A DNA stretch of 64,000 bases from Kordia jejudonensis (GTDB lineage: Bacteria > Bacteroidota > Bacteroidia > Flavobacteriales > Flavobacteriaceae): positions 124,001 through 188,000 of the forward strand of contig NZ_LBMG01000004.1 in NCBI RefSeq assembly GCF_001005315.1, read 5' to 3'. Positions 9,045-17,397 of the stretch are shown here, one piece after another. Each line of letters starts with the position of its first letter. Position 1 is the first letter of the stretch. The notes below the pieces were generated by a model. It saw only the letters and a program-made list of their open reading frames with translations. It was not told the origin of the DNA and made no database searches. Position numbers and translations under genes: made by a program.

Positions 9045-9754
9045 CCTTTCTTAGCAATAGCGTAGTTGATGTACTTTTTCTTCATCCAAACGTAGGCAAA
9101 ACAATCCATTAACGGACCCAACAAACGATTCCATAAACCGTATTTTGCTTCTCCAGCAATGCGTGGAAAATGTGATACAGGAATTTGCTTCACTTTTCCT
9201 TCTTGCAGTAAAATCATCGCAGGAAGAAAACGATGCAATCCTTTAAACATCGGAATGCGTTTTGCGTAGTCAGTCTTTATGATTTTTAACGGACAACCAG
9301 TATCGTCCATACCATCTTTGGTAAAGGTTCTACGAATTCCATTGGCAATTTTAGACGACATATTTTTTACAAACGAATCTTTTCGGTTGGCACGAACGCC
9401 AGTCACCAAATCGTATTCGCCAATATGTTCAAGTAGTAAATCGAAGTCAGCAGGAGCAGTTTGCAAGTCAGAATCAATATACCCAACTAAGCTAGTTTGC
9501 GTTTCGTCAAAACCAGCTTTAATAGCGGCACTCAAACCACGATTTTCCTGAAAACTAATAAAATTGAAGATGTCACTGTCAGCGCAGATTTTTTCAATCA
9601 TTTCCTGACTTTTATCTTTAGAGCCATCATTTACAAACAAAACTTTAACAGGAATTTTAGCGGCTTTTGCATAGGTAGCCAACTCTTTTTCAACACGTTC
9701 TAAATTGTCTTCCTCATTATATACGGGAACAACTATGGTTAATTCTTTCTCCAT
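9041..9754 (-). CDS. Glycosyltransferase family 2 (polyprenyl-phosphate sugar transferase type)
   Basis: 237 residues with a GT-A fold. It starts with IVVPVYNEEDNL, has the nucleotide-sugar/metal motif DSD in GYIDSDLQTAPADF near residue 95, and NDGSKDKS near residue 42. It resembles DPM1/ArnC-type enzymes that charge a polyprenyl phosphate with a sugar, but lacks the C-terminal membrane helices of ArnC. It is first in the three-gene operon with LAB_N and GT39 and shares 4 bases with the LAB_N gene. The inferred role is making the lipid-linked sugar that the GT39 protein uses. Confidence 0.87.
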   Translation of the reverse strand: MEKELTIVVPVYNEEDNLERVEKELATYAKAAKIPVKVLFVNDGSKDKSQEMIEKICADSDIFNFISFQENRGLSAAIKAGFDETQTSLVGYIDSDLQTAPADFDLLLEHIGEYDLVTGVRANRKDSFVKNMSSKIANGIRRTFTKDGMDDTGCPLKIIKTDYAKRIPMFKGLHRFLPAMILLQEGKVKQIPVSHFPRIAGEAKYGLWNRLLGPLMDCFAYVWMKKKYINYAIAKKG

Positions 9755-9794
9755 TTATGAATGCTTTGTTTCTGAAATAGCTTAAAATATTCGC

Positions 9795-9802
9795 CAAAGT
9801 TA
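9795..9802 (-). promoter_or_regulatory. -7 element of a Bacteroidota promoter for the GT2-LAB_N-GT39 operon
   Basis: On the minus strand the octamer TAACTTTG matches the Bacteroidota -7 consensus TAnnTTTG about 40 bases before the start at 9754. No TTG at the expected -33 spacing was found, so the call is moderate. Confidence 0.4.
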
Positions 9803-10179
9803 TTGTTTTTTTACAATATCACTTGTATTATGACTTTTTTAGTTGAGAAATATTAAAATATATGCTGGAATGAATTGCGAATGTTACTTTTTTTTGGAAT
9901 TCTTTTTTCTACATCACAAGTGTTTTGTCTTGATATTTCTAAAATTCAACAGCGTTCATAATTGAAGATTTTAGTTGATACAAGTATTTCTATGGAAACA
10001 GTATGAAAGTAATTTAAGATGTTCAATAATTTGATTATCAATGCATTATTCGTTTAGGTTGCGTAAAACCCTATTTTTACAATTCTATTTAATGAATATA
10101 TATTTAGTATGCATACATTTTTAGTGCTAAAAATCACGCAACCTTTTGATAAAGATGCATCTATGTATAAAACCGAATT
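9803..10179. other. Gene-free AT-rich intergenic region between divergent genes
   Basis: No convincing reading frame or RNA gene seen. It holds the upstream regions of the GT2 operon (minus) and the small lipoprotein (plus). A 9-bp inverted pair AGGTTGCGT (10056-10064) and ACGCAACCT (10136-10144) lies 36 bases before the lipoprotein start; it may be chance. Confidence 0.5.
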
Positions 10180-10599
10180 ATGAAAAATAGTATATGTGCA
10201 TTGATTTTTTTCTCGATTTTATCGCTTACGATTAGCTCATGTAATAATGACGATGATACGAATGCAATTGAAAGTCTCAACGGAAATTATACAGGAATTT
10301 TTACGGTCGTATATACAAATGGAGACACTTTTTCTAATTCTGTAACGGTTAGTTTTACTGGAGGCAACAATTATCAAAGTAGCGGAAATAGCAATTCTTT
10401 TCCAGCTGGAGGAAATGGTACGTATGAAATAAACAATTCAACTATGACGTTTAACGACATCAACATCTGGACAGCAGATTTTGATTGGAATTTAATTCTA
10501 AGTGGCGTATACACTTATACAATAAACGGAGATGCGCTTTCAATTTCTGCCAATAAAAATAATGTTGGATTTTATTCATACGAATTGATGAAAGATTAA
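10180..10599 (+). CDS. Small lipoprotein, function unknown
   Basis: 139 residues. A type II signal peptide ends in the lipobox LTISSC (Cys20), followed by NNDDD, an Asp-rich stretch typical of lipoproteins exported to the outer membrane in Bacteroidota. The rest is beta-strand-rich with alternating Gly/Asn turns (NGNYTGIFTVVYTNGDTF, then SGVYTYTINGDALSIS), resembling lipocalin-like lipoproteins of this phylum. It stands alone on the plus strand. No family beyond this general resemblance is recognised. Confidence 0.7.
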   Translation: MKNSICALIFFSILSLTISSCNNDDDTNAIESLNGNYTGIFTVVYTNGDTFSNSVTVSFTGGNNYQSSGNSNSFPAGGNGTYEINNSTMTFNDINIWTADFDWNLILSGVYTYTINGDALSISANKNNVGFYSYELMKD

Positions 10600-10681
10600 A
10601 AACGAACGCCAACTATTGGTACAATCAGTAAACTCGTTCCTTTATTAGACAATTCTAAACAATTCCCAACTAGATAATTTC

Positions 10682-11155
10682 TCAACAACAACCAGATTCT
10701 GGCGTACAGCAAGACTCCATTTTCGCTTGCAATTCTGATAGTTTCATCTTTGGTTTTTCTACAGGAATTCCACAGTTATCTTTAGCCAAACAGTCTGTAA
10801 ACTTTGTGGTTAGTACAAAATGTCCGTTTTCAAACTCCAAACCATATTTCCCGATCGTTTCTGCTTGGTATTCAACTTCAACTTCTAAATCTTCAATACC
10901 TAATGCTTTTTCTGAAAGTGTAATGATATTCATTAATTTCTTTGGTTCCAATCTATGATCAACATCATCAGCAGACCATAATTGAAAATTCACGACTTTC
11001 TCATTGCGAATTTTTCCACCACAATCAATAAAGTTTTTAGTAATCATACCAACTTCTGTGACATGAAAATGACGTTCTACCTTTTGCGAATTTGGCAAAA
11101 CGAAATCCAATTGTTCTAAATTTTGTAAACGAGCTTTTACTTCTGATAATTTCAT
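10682..11155 (-). CDS. DUF6428 family protein, cysteine-rich C-terminus
   Basis: 157 residues, soluble, no signal peptide. It matches the family that accompanies ArsR-type regulators in Bacteroidota (MKLSEVKARLQNLEQLDFVLPNS... HFHVTEVG). The C-terminal tail (MESCCTPESGCC) has four cysteines in two pairs, and there are further cysteines at FIDCGGK, TDCLAKDNCG. Such pairs suggest binding of a soft metal or metalloid. It lies 101 bases downstream of the ArsR gene on the same strand, so it is probably repressed by ArsR. Biochemical function is unknown. Confidence 0.75.
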   Translation of the reverse strand: MKLSEVKARLQNLEQLDFVLPNSQKVERHFHVTEVGMITKNFIDCGGKIRNEKVVNFQLWSADDVDHRLEPKKLMNIITLSEKALGIEDLEVEVEYQAETIGKYGLEFENGHFVLTTKFTDCLAKDNCGIPVEKPKMKLSELQAKMESCCTPESGCC

Positions 11156-11256
11156 ATATGTAGGTGTTTAATCATTAAATTTTGTCACTTCAAACGCAGT
11201 CGAGAAATCTTTTGATTCAATTTATCTTTCTTCTCAATAACGCGTTTAAAAGTGAA

Positions 11257-11583
11257 TTAACATTGTTTTTTATCAACTAGGGAAGTGGTAATCATTTCAA
11301 AATGCAACAATACTTCAGTCCATTTTTTTGGATGAATGCAATAGCAAATATTCTTTCCTGAGATTTCTCCTTGAATCAAGCCAACTCGTTTCAATTCAGA
11401 CAAATGTCTTGAAATTGTAGGTTGTGCGAGCGGCAATTCTTCAACCAAATCGTTACAAATACAGGATGGACTTTTTGCCAAATATTCCATAATAGACAAA
11501 CGTGCAGGATGACCTAATACTTTTAAAATATCGGCCATTTCTATAATTGTTTCTGAAAAACCTATTGTTTTAGTTATTCCCAT
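11257..11583 (-). CDS. ArsR/SmtB family transcriptional repressor
   Basis: 108 residues with a winged helix-turn-helix: LADILKVLGHPARLSIMEYLA, then the recognition helix QPTISRHLSELKRVGLI at residues about 54-70. The alpha-3 region has Cys41 and Cys43 (SCICNDL), the position of the ELCVCDL metalloid site of ArsR, and there are further cysteines at 80, 82 and 108. It should repress its own operon until it binds arsenite, antimonite or a soft metal. The nearly perfect inverted repeat over its start codon (11581-11602) is the probable operator. No arsenate reductase or arsenite pump is present nearby; the only partner is the DUF6428 gene. Confidence 0.88.
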   Translation of the reverse strand: MGITKTIGFSETIIEMADILKVLGHPARLSIMEYLAKSPSCICNDLVEELPLAQPTISRHLSELKRVGLIQGEISGKNICYCIHPKKWTEVLLHFEMITTSLVDKKQC

Positions 11584-11602
11584 ATTGCAATATTACAATA
11601 TG
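11581..11602 (-). promoter_or_regulatory. Inverted-repeat operator overlapping the arsR start
   Basis: A 22-base sequence with 10 of 11 positions paired, built from CATATTGCAAT and ATTACAATATG. It overlaps the ATG of the ArsR gene. ArsR-family proteins bind AT-rich dyads of this size, so this is a likely autoregulatory operator. Confidence 0.65.
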
Positions 11603-11708
11603 TTTTTGAATTGAAAGTAATTTGATTCGTTAAATTTTTAAAAAAGAATGGCGAAATAATGAAGTTTGATCTTTTAGAATCAACAATGGTTTTTGCGAGT
11701 AGAAGAAT

Positions 11709-11961
11709 TCGTTTTGCAACGGGATTAGTTCAACTATTAATTTTGAATTTGTCTAAGATACTGAATCAAGTTCAGCACAAGCTTTATGAAGTTAAGTTTC
11801 ACTATAAAAGTAACTTCAGAAAAAGTTGGGTGAATAAATGTAAGTATTGAAAAGTATAAGATCCCGTTCTGCAACGGGATTAGTTCAACTACAACTTCAT
11901 ATGCGTCTTCGATACTGAATCAAGTTCAGCACAAGCTTTATGAAGTTAAGTTTCACTAAAA
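11709..11961. repeat. Two direct copies of a dispersed REP-like repeat
   Basis: Copy A (about 11709-11808) and copy B (about 11864-11961) share GCAACGGGATTAGTTCAACTA and then, after a variable 18-30 bases, ATACTGAATCAAGTTCAGCACAAGC and a tail ending GTTTCACTA. The second half also occurs at 27228-27275. The motif CTGAATCAAGTTCAG is itself an inverted repeat. A short open frame across copy A is a by-product of the repeat, not a gene. Confidence 0.75.
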
Positions 11962-11993
11962 AAAAGGAAGGCCCTACCATAAACCTTCCTTTT
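11962..11993 (-). terminator. Hairpin terminator, minus strand
   Basis: Stem AAAAGGAAGG with CCTTCCTTTT; on the minus strand it is followed by a run of nine T. It abuts repeat copy B. No gene that would use it was identified directly upstream on the minus strand. Confidence 0.55.
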
Positions 11994-12340
11994 ATAAGAG
12001 TTGTATTTACATACAACAATAGTGAAAATTCGTTGCCGAATGATCATTTGCTGTTATCTGAATATACATTTGTAGTTTTCGGCTTAAAAAAACTAGAAAC
12101 GTATGTATTAGAATGATTGAGTGTTATGTGCAATAAATAAATTAAAGATCCTCATTCTGAATTCAGTCCAGCAAAGCTATAGATAAGATTAGATAATTCT
12201 CTTAGATTTCTATTTCCATTCTACAAACTCCACATATAATCGATTAACGCTCTCTATTGTAAGATTTTTAGTATGATAAAAATGATTTTTTTTAGAATTT
12301 ATTTTGAAGATTCTTAATATCTGTATTGTGACAGCATAAA

Positions 12341-12371
12341 AAAAACCGTACTCAAATTTGATGCACGGCTT
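12341..12371 (-). terminator. Hairpin terminator, minus strand
   Basis: Read on the minus strand, AAGCCGTGC pairs with GTACGGTTT (two G-U pairs) and is followed by a T-run. It lies about 350 bases past the stop codon of the methyltransferase gene at 12725 and could end that operon, with a long 3' untranslated region. Confidence 0.5.
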
Positions 12372-12561
12372 TATTTATCGTTATTTACTAGTTACCTAAA
12401 AACTAATACTGTAAATCTATAGGTTTCCGAAGTATCTGTACTTTCCGTCTGCAAAAAATATTGATGAATCGTTGAAATGCTATGTTTTTCCGATAAGAAG
12501 CTAGCTTTGGCAGAAAAATCTTGGGCAGCTTACAAAAATATTAACCCTATAAAAGAAGTAA

Positions 12562-12585
12562 GGGGAACTTAATTAAAAGTTCCCC
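12562..12585. other. Perfect stem-loop in intergenic region
   Basis: GGGGAACTT and AAGTTCCCC form a perfect 9-bp stem around the loop AATTAA. It has no clear T-run on either strand, so it is not a standard terminator. It sits 140 bases downstream of the methyltransferase gene and could be an RNA-stability hairpin or a protein-binding dyad. Confidence 0.4.
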
Positions 12586-12724
12586 AAAGTATAGTGGATT
12601 CCCCTAAATCCCTAAAACTGTATTGCATATACCAAATGTAAGTAGAAGTCTTAAGTATGGGATAAGGTGTGTTGTTATAAAAGCTACGGTAAAACCGTAA
12701 AATCAATTTTTTAACAGCTATTTC

Positions 12725-13909
12725 TTATATTTTTACACAGTGAATCGCAGTTTTATTCCCTGTATATAAGGTAGTTAAGAACAAAAAGTCTGTTCCGCCG
12801 TCAGAAAGTGTTAATTTTTTTCGAATTGTGGCAACTGACTCAGGAAAATTGCGAGTTGTAATGTTTGCCTTCTTCAAATTTAATTCTTTTTTGATAATTT
12901 TCTTCGTGTAGGGCAATACATTTTTCACTTCAAAACGCCTGCCAGGAAAGGAAATTAGAGTATCTGAAGTATAAAGATGTGAATGTTGATGCAGTTTTTG
13001 AAGTTGAAATGTTTGAGCAATGCTGTAAAAACCGCCAGCTTTTAAAATAGCCGCATTGGGTTCATACAAATATTTTTTTGGCAAACCAAAATCAACTTTT
13101 TGTGCTTTTTCTTCCGACAGATAAAAATCAAAAGTTTCGGTTTCCTGTTTTTTTAGATTGATGGTACGAATACAAACATTTTCGGTAGTCAATTTTTTAT
13201 CTAACAACCATAATAATTCTTTTACTTCATTATTCACAGCAACTACATGTACTTCTTTTACGTGTTGCAACGAACGCAAACCATTTGTAATATCGAGTAA
13301 TGGAGAGGTTTTAATTAAAATAGTATCAGCATATTCAAATAAGGTTTCTTGATGCGAAATAACATCTGGCAAACAATCTTCTAATAAAAAAACTTTCCCT
13401 TTTACGTCATTTCGGCGCGAAGGATCAATGTAAATCCAATCGTATTTATGTGGATTGTTTTTCAAATAAGAAATACCATCTTCATTGACAGTCTTTATAT
13501 TGTCTATTTGTAAAGCCTTGTAATTATGCGAGACAATTTTTGATAGTTTTTCAGCTATTTCACAATGTGTCACTTCTTTGAAATGTGTTGAAAAATACAA
13601 ACAGTCCACGCCAAAACCACCTGTTAAATCAATGATAGATTCGCCTTTCAGCAAGCTCGCTTTGTAATTTGCAGTTTGCTCAGAAGAAGTTTGTTCAATG
13701 TTTAATTTATTCGGATAATAGATATTTTCAGTTTCAAACCATGTTGGCAATTTCTTTTTGCAACGAATTTTTGAGGCTATTTGTTCGGCAATTTCAGGAA
13801 ATGGAACACCTTCAACTTCTTTATATTTCAATAAAAGTGTCGTAATATCATCATTTACATGTGTATTGATGAAGTGTTGAATTTTGGAAGATAAGAGATC
13901 AGGATTCAA
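12725..13909 (-). CDS. Class I SAM-dependent methyltransferase with THUMP-like C-terminal domain
   Basis: 394 residues. An N-terminal helical region is followed by a Rossmann methyltransferase core with SAM motif I IDLTGGFGVD (about residues 93-102), an acidic strand end at HCEIAEK, and a motif IV-like DPSRR (YIDPSRRND). The C-terminal third matches the THUMP-like domain found in Bacteroidota homologues, suggesting an RNA substrate such as tRNA or rRNA. It starts 2 bases after the AI-2E permease gene stop and belongs to a minus-strand operon with a TrmH-type enzyme. The modified base is unknown. Confidence 0.82.
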   Translation of the reverse strand: MNPDLLSSKIQHFINTHVNDDITTLLLKYKEVEGVPFPEIAEQIASKIRCKKKLPTWFETENIYYPNKLNIEQTSSEQTANYKASLLKGESIIDLTGGFGVDCLYFSTHFKEVTHCEIAEKLSKIVSHNYKALQIDNIKTVNEDGISYLKNNPHKYDWIYIDPSRRNDVKGKVFLLEDCLPDVISHQETLFEYADTILIKTSPLLDITNGLRSLQHVKEVHVVAVNNEVKELLWLLDKKLTTENVCIRTINLKKQETETFDFYLSEEKAQKVDFGLPKKYLYEPNAAILKAGGFYSIAQTFQLQKLHQHSHLYTSDTLISFPGRRFEVKNVLPYTKKIIKKELNLKKANITTRNFPESVATIRKKLTLSDGGTDFLFLTTLYTGNKTAIHCVKI

Positions 13910-13911
13910 GA

Positions 13912-15000
13912 TTAAATATCTTTTGTGAGCGATTTGACAATTTTGTTTTCAGACAAAAATTCTTTCAAAATTACCTTTAATGCTGTGTATGATGGTACAG
14001 CGACAACCATTCCGATGATTCCAAATAAAATTCCCCAAATGATAATGACCAGAAAAATTTCTAGCGGATGCGATTTTACAGAATTTGAAAAGATGAGTGG
14101 TTGACTTAAAAAGTTATCAATCAATTGAGCAACGACAAAAAAGATCATCACACCAATGGTATTTGGCAAAATTACTTCGCTAAAACTTGCACTCAAATCA
14201 CTTGTCATACATAATAATAACATCAAAACACCACTAAACAATGGTCCGATATAAGGAATTAAGTTCAACAAAGCACACAAAAATGCAATCACAACGGCGT
14301 TTTTAATTCCAAAAATTAAAAGTGCGATGGTGTAAATGACAAATAAAATTAGAATCTGAAATACCAATCCGACAAAGTATCGAGATAACAAATCTTTAAT
14401 TTTTTCAAATGATTTACTCAAGCGACTTTCTTTGTTACTTGGTACAAAAACCATGACTCCATCTTCTAGTAACTTGCTGTCTTTTAGTAAGAAGAATGAA
14501 ATAAACAAAACTGACAACAAACCAATACTAAAGTTTCCAAAACCACTGACCAACGAGTTGAAAAAGTTTGGAATGATGGTATAATCGAAGCTTGAAAATA
14601 TTTTTGATTCTTCTAATGAACGTTCAAAATCTATATTTTTAGTTGCCAGATATTCTGAAATTTGTATGTACAGATTCTTTATATTTCCTTGCAAGGCATC
14701 AATATCAACTAAAGATAAATTGTGTCCTTGTTCTGCAATTAGTGGTATAAACATTAAGATCAATCCTACAAGTAAACCAATCATAAAAACCATTGTAAAA
14801 ATAACAGCAAGTGTATTTTTGAACTTTAGACGATTTTTTAAAAAACGAATAATTGGTCGTCCAATCAATGAAATCACTGCCGCAATGGCAATATATACAA
14901 TAACTACTTGAATTTTTTCAAAAAACTTATAAAGTAGATACGCACCAAGCATAACGCCTGCTGCTTTTAAAATGCCGTTTGCGATAGTATTTGAACTCAT
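13912..15000 (-). CDS. AI-2E family transporter (PerM/TqsA type)
   Basis: 362 residues with about eight predicted helices in the family arrangement: two pairs at the N-terminus, a soluble segment (residues about 90-150), then a C-terminal helical bundle with IAFLCALLNLIPYIGPLFSGVLM and the final LVIIIWGILFGIIGMVVAVPSYTALKV. These are the family signatures. Members export small molecules or act as Na+/H+ antiporters; the name reflects TqsA and does not prove autoinducer transport. It lies between the TrmH gene (36-base gap) and the THUMP-like methyltransferase gene (2-base gap). Confidence 0.88.
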   Translation of the reverse strand: MSSNTIANGILKAAGVMLGAYLLYKFFEKIQVVIVYIAIAAVISLIGRPIIRFLKNRLKFKNTLAVIFTMVFMIGLLVGLILMFIPLIAEQGHNLSLVDIDALQGNIKNLYIQISEYLATKNIDFERSLEESKIFSSFDYTIIPNFFNSLVSGFGNFSIGLLSVLFISFFLLKDSKLLEDGVMVFVPSNKESRLSKSFEKIKDLLSRYFVGLVFQILILFVIYTIALLIFGIKNAVVIAFLCALLNLIPYIGPLFSGVLMLLLCMTSDLSASFSEVILPNTIGVMIFFVVAQLIDNFLSQPLIFSNSVKSHPLEIFLVIIIWGILFGIIGMVVAVPSYTALKVILKEFLSENKIVKSLTKDI

Positions 15001-15036
15001 AGAAATTGGTTTGAAGCTAAAATTAAGACAATAAAA

Positions 15037-15549
15037 TTATTTCGCAACATGTTGACGCGTAATTTCGTAAAGTACTATGTTGGTCGCTTGTACCACATTC
15101 ATACTACTATTTTGCCCAAACATGTCAATATGAGTAATAATATCCGATTCGTAGAGCGTTTCAGGATTGACACCAAAGTTTTCATCGCCAATCACTAGGG
15201 CAATTTTTTCAAACTGCGAAAAGTCTATTTCATGAATCGATTGGCTCTTATCTGTAATTTCCAATGAAATTATAGTATATCCATCGTTTTTCAATTGGGT
15301 AATAACAGGATGAATGTCTTCTGTAATTTCAAAAGGAACTACTTTTTCGGTAGCACGTGAGGTTTTGGTCATTTTTCTACCAAAAACAGGAATATTTTCT
15401 CCACAAAAAATAACTTTTTCTATACCAAACGCATCACAAATACGAAATAATGAACCAATATTTGGCGCATTCGAAACTTGATCTGAAACCAAGGTAATAG
15501 GAAACGTTCGTTTGTTAAAATTAGTTGTGTAATGTGTGAGTTGTGACAT
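15037..15549 (-). CDS. SpoU/TrmH family RNA 2'-O-methyltransferase
   Basis: 170 residues, a minimal SPOUT knot fold. The three family motifs are visible: motif 1 NAPNIGSLFRICDAFG (conserved Asn and Arg), motif 2 LVIGDENFGVNPE and motif 3 IDMFGQNSSMNVVQATNIVLYE. It should 2'-O-methylate a ribose in tRNA or rRNA; TrmL- or TrmH-like specificity cannot be told apart here. It sits in an operon with a zinc-ribbon membrane protein upstream (8-base gap) and the AI-2E permease downstream. Confidence 0.88.
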   Translation of the reverse strand: MSQLTHYTTNFNKRTFPITLVSDQVSNAPNIGSLFRICDAFGIEKVIFCGENIPVFGRKMTKTSRATEKVVPFEITEDIHPVITQLKNDGYTIISLEITDKSQSIHEIDFSQFEKIALVIGDENFGVNPETLYESDIITHIDMFGQNSSMNVVQATNIVLYEITRQHVAK

Positions 15550-15557
15550 GATTATAG

Positions 15558-15899
15558 TTAATCAATCATTAATTTATTGAAATTTTTTGCTTTGGCTATT
15601 TGGGTTTTCCAAACAATTAATGGGATTCCATACACTAATAGAATAACATATTTTTTACTTGCAATGAATACAGCTATTGACAGTATAATTGTTATTAAGA
15701 TTGAAATCCATATAATTTTTGAATTTGGTTCTGCATATAAGCGATTGATATGCTTTTTGGTATGTTTACCACAATGTTTACAGCGTTCGTTGAATTCTTT
15801 GCCAATTTCATCTTTCAAATCATACCGATTGTCAGCGTTTACTTTGATATAATTTATCTTTCCACAAGAAGTAGCAGCACAGTAATAACTTAGTTTCAT
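15558..15899 (-). CDS. Zinc-ribbon-like membrane protein, function unknown
   Basis: 113 residues. The N-terminal half has Cys7 and Cys12 (CAATSCGK) and Cys40 and Cys43 (CKHCGKH), which look like a four-cysteine zinc site. The C-terminal half has two closely spaced membrane helices (residues about 64-82 and 85-100). No known family recognised. It lies between DUF4159 and TrmH genes on the same strand, with gaps of 20 and 8 bases. Confidence 0.65.
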   Translation of the reverse strand: MKLSYYCAATSCGKINYIKVNADNRYDLKDEIGKEFNERCKHCGKHTKKHINRLYAEPNSKIIWISILITIILSIAVFIASKKYVILLVYGIPLIVWKTQIAKAKNFNKLMID

Positions 15900-15919
15900 G
15901 GGTAATTTTGAATAGTTGA

Positions 15920-16561
15920 TTAATGTTTGAAAGCGTAATTCACAATATTAGCGCCCATTTGCAAAGCTTTCAATCGAACTTCATCAGAATCGTTGTGAAT
16001 TTCTTTGTTTTCCCAACCGTCGCCTAAATCACTTTCAAATGTAAATAATAAGACCAATCTGTTTTCATAAAATAATCCCAACGCTTGCGGACGTAAACCA
16101 TCGTGTTCATGAATTTTTGGCAATCCTTTCGGGAATGAATACGGTTGTTTAAAAATTGGGTGTGTTGCAGGAATTTCTCTCAATTCTTGATTTGGAAATA
16201 CTTTTTTCAGTTCCTTTCGAATGTATTGATTCATTCCATAATTATCATCAATATGTAAAAAACCACCCGAAATTAAGTATTTACGCAAATTTTCTGCATC
16301 TTCCACGGAGAAAAATACATTTCCATGTCCTGTCATATGTACATACGGAAATTGAAACAAATCGGTACTGCCAACTTCCACCGTTTGCGGTTTTGCTTTG
16401 ATGGCTGTATTTATATTTTGATTGCAAAATTTGATCAAATTCGGAATCGCAGTCGGATTGGAATACCAATCGCCGCCACCGCCATATTTTAAAATACCAA
16501 TTTCTTGCGCATGTGTGAGCGAAAAACTCAATAAAAGTAAAAGTATCGTAAGCTTCTTCAT
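15920..16561 (-). CDS. DUF4159 family secreted protein
   Basis: 213 residues from ATG at 16561, chosen because a signal peptide follows at once (MKKLTILLLLLSFSLTHAQ). A longer frame to 16777 would run across the start of the divergent gene and hide this signal. The body matches DUF4159: ILKYGGGGDWYSNPTAIPNLI at the start, FPYVHMTGHG, then GGFLHIDDNYG and LREIPATHPIF. Many DUF4159 proteins resemble a glutamine-amidotransferase-like Rossmann fold and are encoded near ATPases and membrane-bound von Willebrand proteins. Function unknown. It diverges from the DUF1223 gene with 40 bases between the starts. Confidence 0.83.
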   Translation of the reverse strand: MKKLTILLLLLSFSLTHAQEIGILKYGGGGDWYSNPTAIPNLIKFCNQNINTAIKAKPQTVEVGSTDLFQFPYVHMTGHGNVFFSVEDAENLRKYLISGGFLHIDDNYGMNQYIRKELKKVFPNQELREIPATHPIFKQPYSFPKGLPKIHEHDGLRPQALGLFYENRLVLLFTFESDLGDGWENKEIHNDSDEVRLKALQMGANIVNYAFKH

Positions 16562-16601
16562 GTAAAATCGTCTTATGTATTGCAAGTTAAACTTTAAGAT
16601 C

Positions 16602-17342
16602 ATGAAACGAAAATATTTAGTAACACTTTCACTTTTTGGACTCTTCTTTTTCACGTCTTTTATGCCTAATTTTGAAAAAAACAACGCGGTGGTTGTGTTA
16701 GAATTATTCACTTCGCAAGGTTGCTCAAGCTGTCCAAGTGCCGATACATTGTTAGAAAAAGTTGGAAACGAATACAAGGCAGAAAATGTATTTACCTTAT
16801 CGTATCATGTTGATTATTGGGATTATATTGGTTGGAAAGATCCATTTAGTCAGCAACAATTTACACAGAAACAACGTGCTTATGCTCGGAAATTTAAGGA
16901 TAATCGAATTTATACACCAGCGGTAGTTGTCAATGGAAAAGAGCATTTTGTAGGTTCCAATCGTGCAAAAATGTATGCGAAAATTAAAAAATATCAGCAA
17001 AATAAAGTGAATCATACCATTTCGCTTGGCGCGATAGACCAAAAAAGCAATTCAATCAAATTTAGCTATACAATTGATGGCGATATTTCCAATGCAAAAG
17101 CCAGAGTTGTGTTGGCAATTCAAGAACGAATCACAGAAGTAAAACGAGGAGAAAATGCTCGTAGAACTCTGAAAAACAATAATATTGTAGTTACAGAGAA
17201 CTATCTGACGGAAGTCAAAAATACAGGAAACTACACCATTCAGATTCCTGAAATTGTCACTAAAAATGATAAATTGAGTGTATTTTTGATTTTAGAAAAC
17301 AGACGAAAAGATATTTTGGGAGCAGGGAAAAAGGTACTTTAA
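16602..17342 (+). CDS. DUF1223 family thioredoxin-like protein
   Basis: 246 residues from ATG at 16602, picked because it opens a signal peptide or membrane anchor (MKRKYLVTLSLFGLFFFTSF). The N-terminal domain is thioredoxin-like: VVLELFTSQGCSSCPSADTLL contains a CxxC pair (Cys-Ser-Ser-Cys), and IYTPAVVVNGKEHFVGSN has the cis-proline before the substrate-binding strand. The C-terminal part is beta-rich. This is the DUF1223 pattern. A periplasmic redox role is inferred; the substrate is unknown. It is divergent from the DUF4159 gene. Confidence 0.83.
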   Translation: MKRKYLVTLSLFGLFFFTSFMPNFEKNNAVVVLELFTSQGCSSCPSADTLLEKVGNEYKAENVFTLSYHVDYWDYIGWKDPFSQQQFTQKQRAYARKFKDNRIYTPAVVVNGKEHFVGSNRAKMYAKIKKYQQNKVNHTISLGAIDQKSNSIKFSYTIDGDISNAKARVVLAIQERITEVKRGENARRTLKNNNIVVTENYLTEVKNTGNYTIQIPEIVTKNDKLSVFLILENRRKDILGAGKKVL

Positions 17343-17397
17343 TATACTAAGATGTTTAAAGTTATCTTGCTTTTGAAACGATATGTCTGATGCTCTT

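Larger units (their letters stand above)
11994..12724. other. Long gene-free region with two hairpins
   Basis: About 730 bases without a convincing reading frame on either strand. It contains a fragment of the TCATTCTGAATTCAG repeat (about 12150), a minus-strand terminator (12341-12371) and a strong hairpin (12562-12585). A transcript from the minus strand running between the hairpins could be a small RNA, but no promoter was recognised. Confidence 0.4.

Noticed and set aside
10056-10144. 9-bp inverted pair AGGTTGCGT / ACGCAACCT as an operator
   Set aside because: Arms are 71 bases apart with no second occurrence in the window; chance is likely.
11659-11850. 63-residue frame on the plus strand
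   Set aside because: It runs across a dispersed repeat copy that recurs elsewhere, has no signal or family match, and its composition follows the repeat rather than a protein.
12405-12540. 45-residue open frame on the minus strand
   Set aside because: No ATG, GTG or TTG start with an acceptable leader, low-complexity basic translation, no family match.
16562-16777. N-terminal extension of the DUF4159 gene
   Set aside because: It would overlap the divergent DUF1223 gene and remove the signal peptide that starts at 16561.
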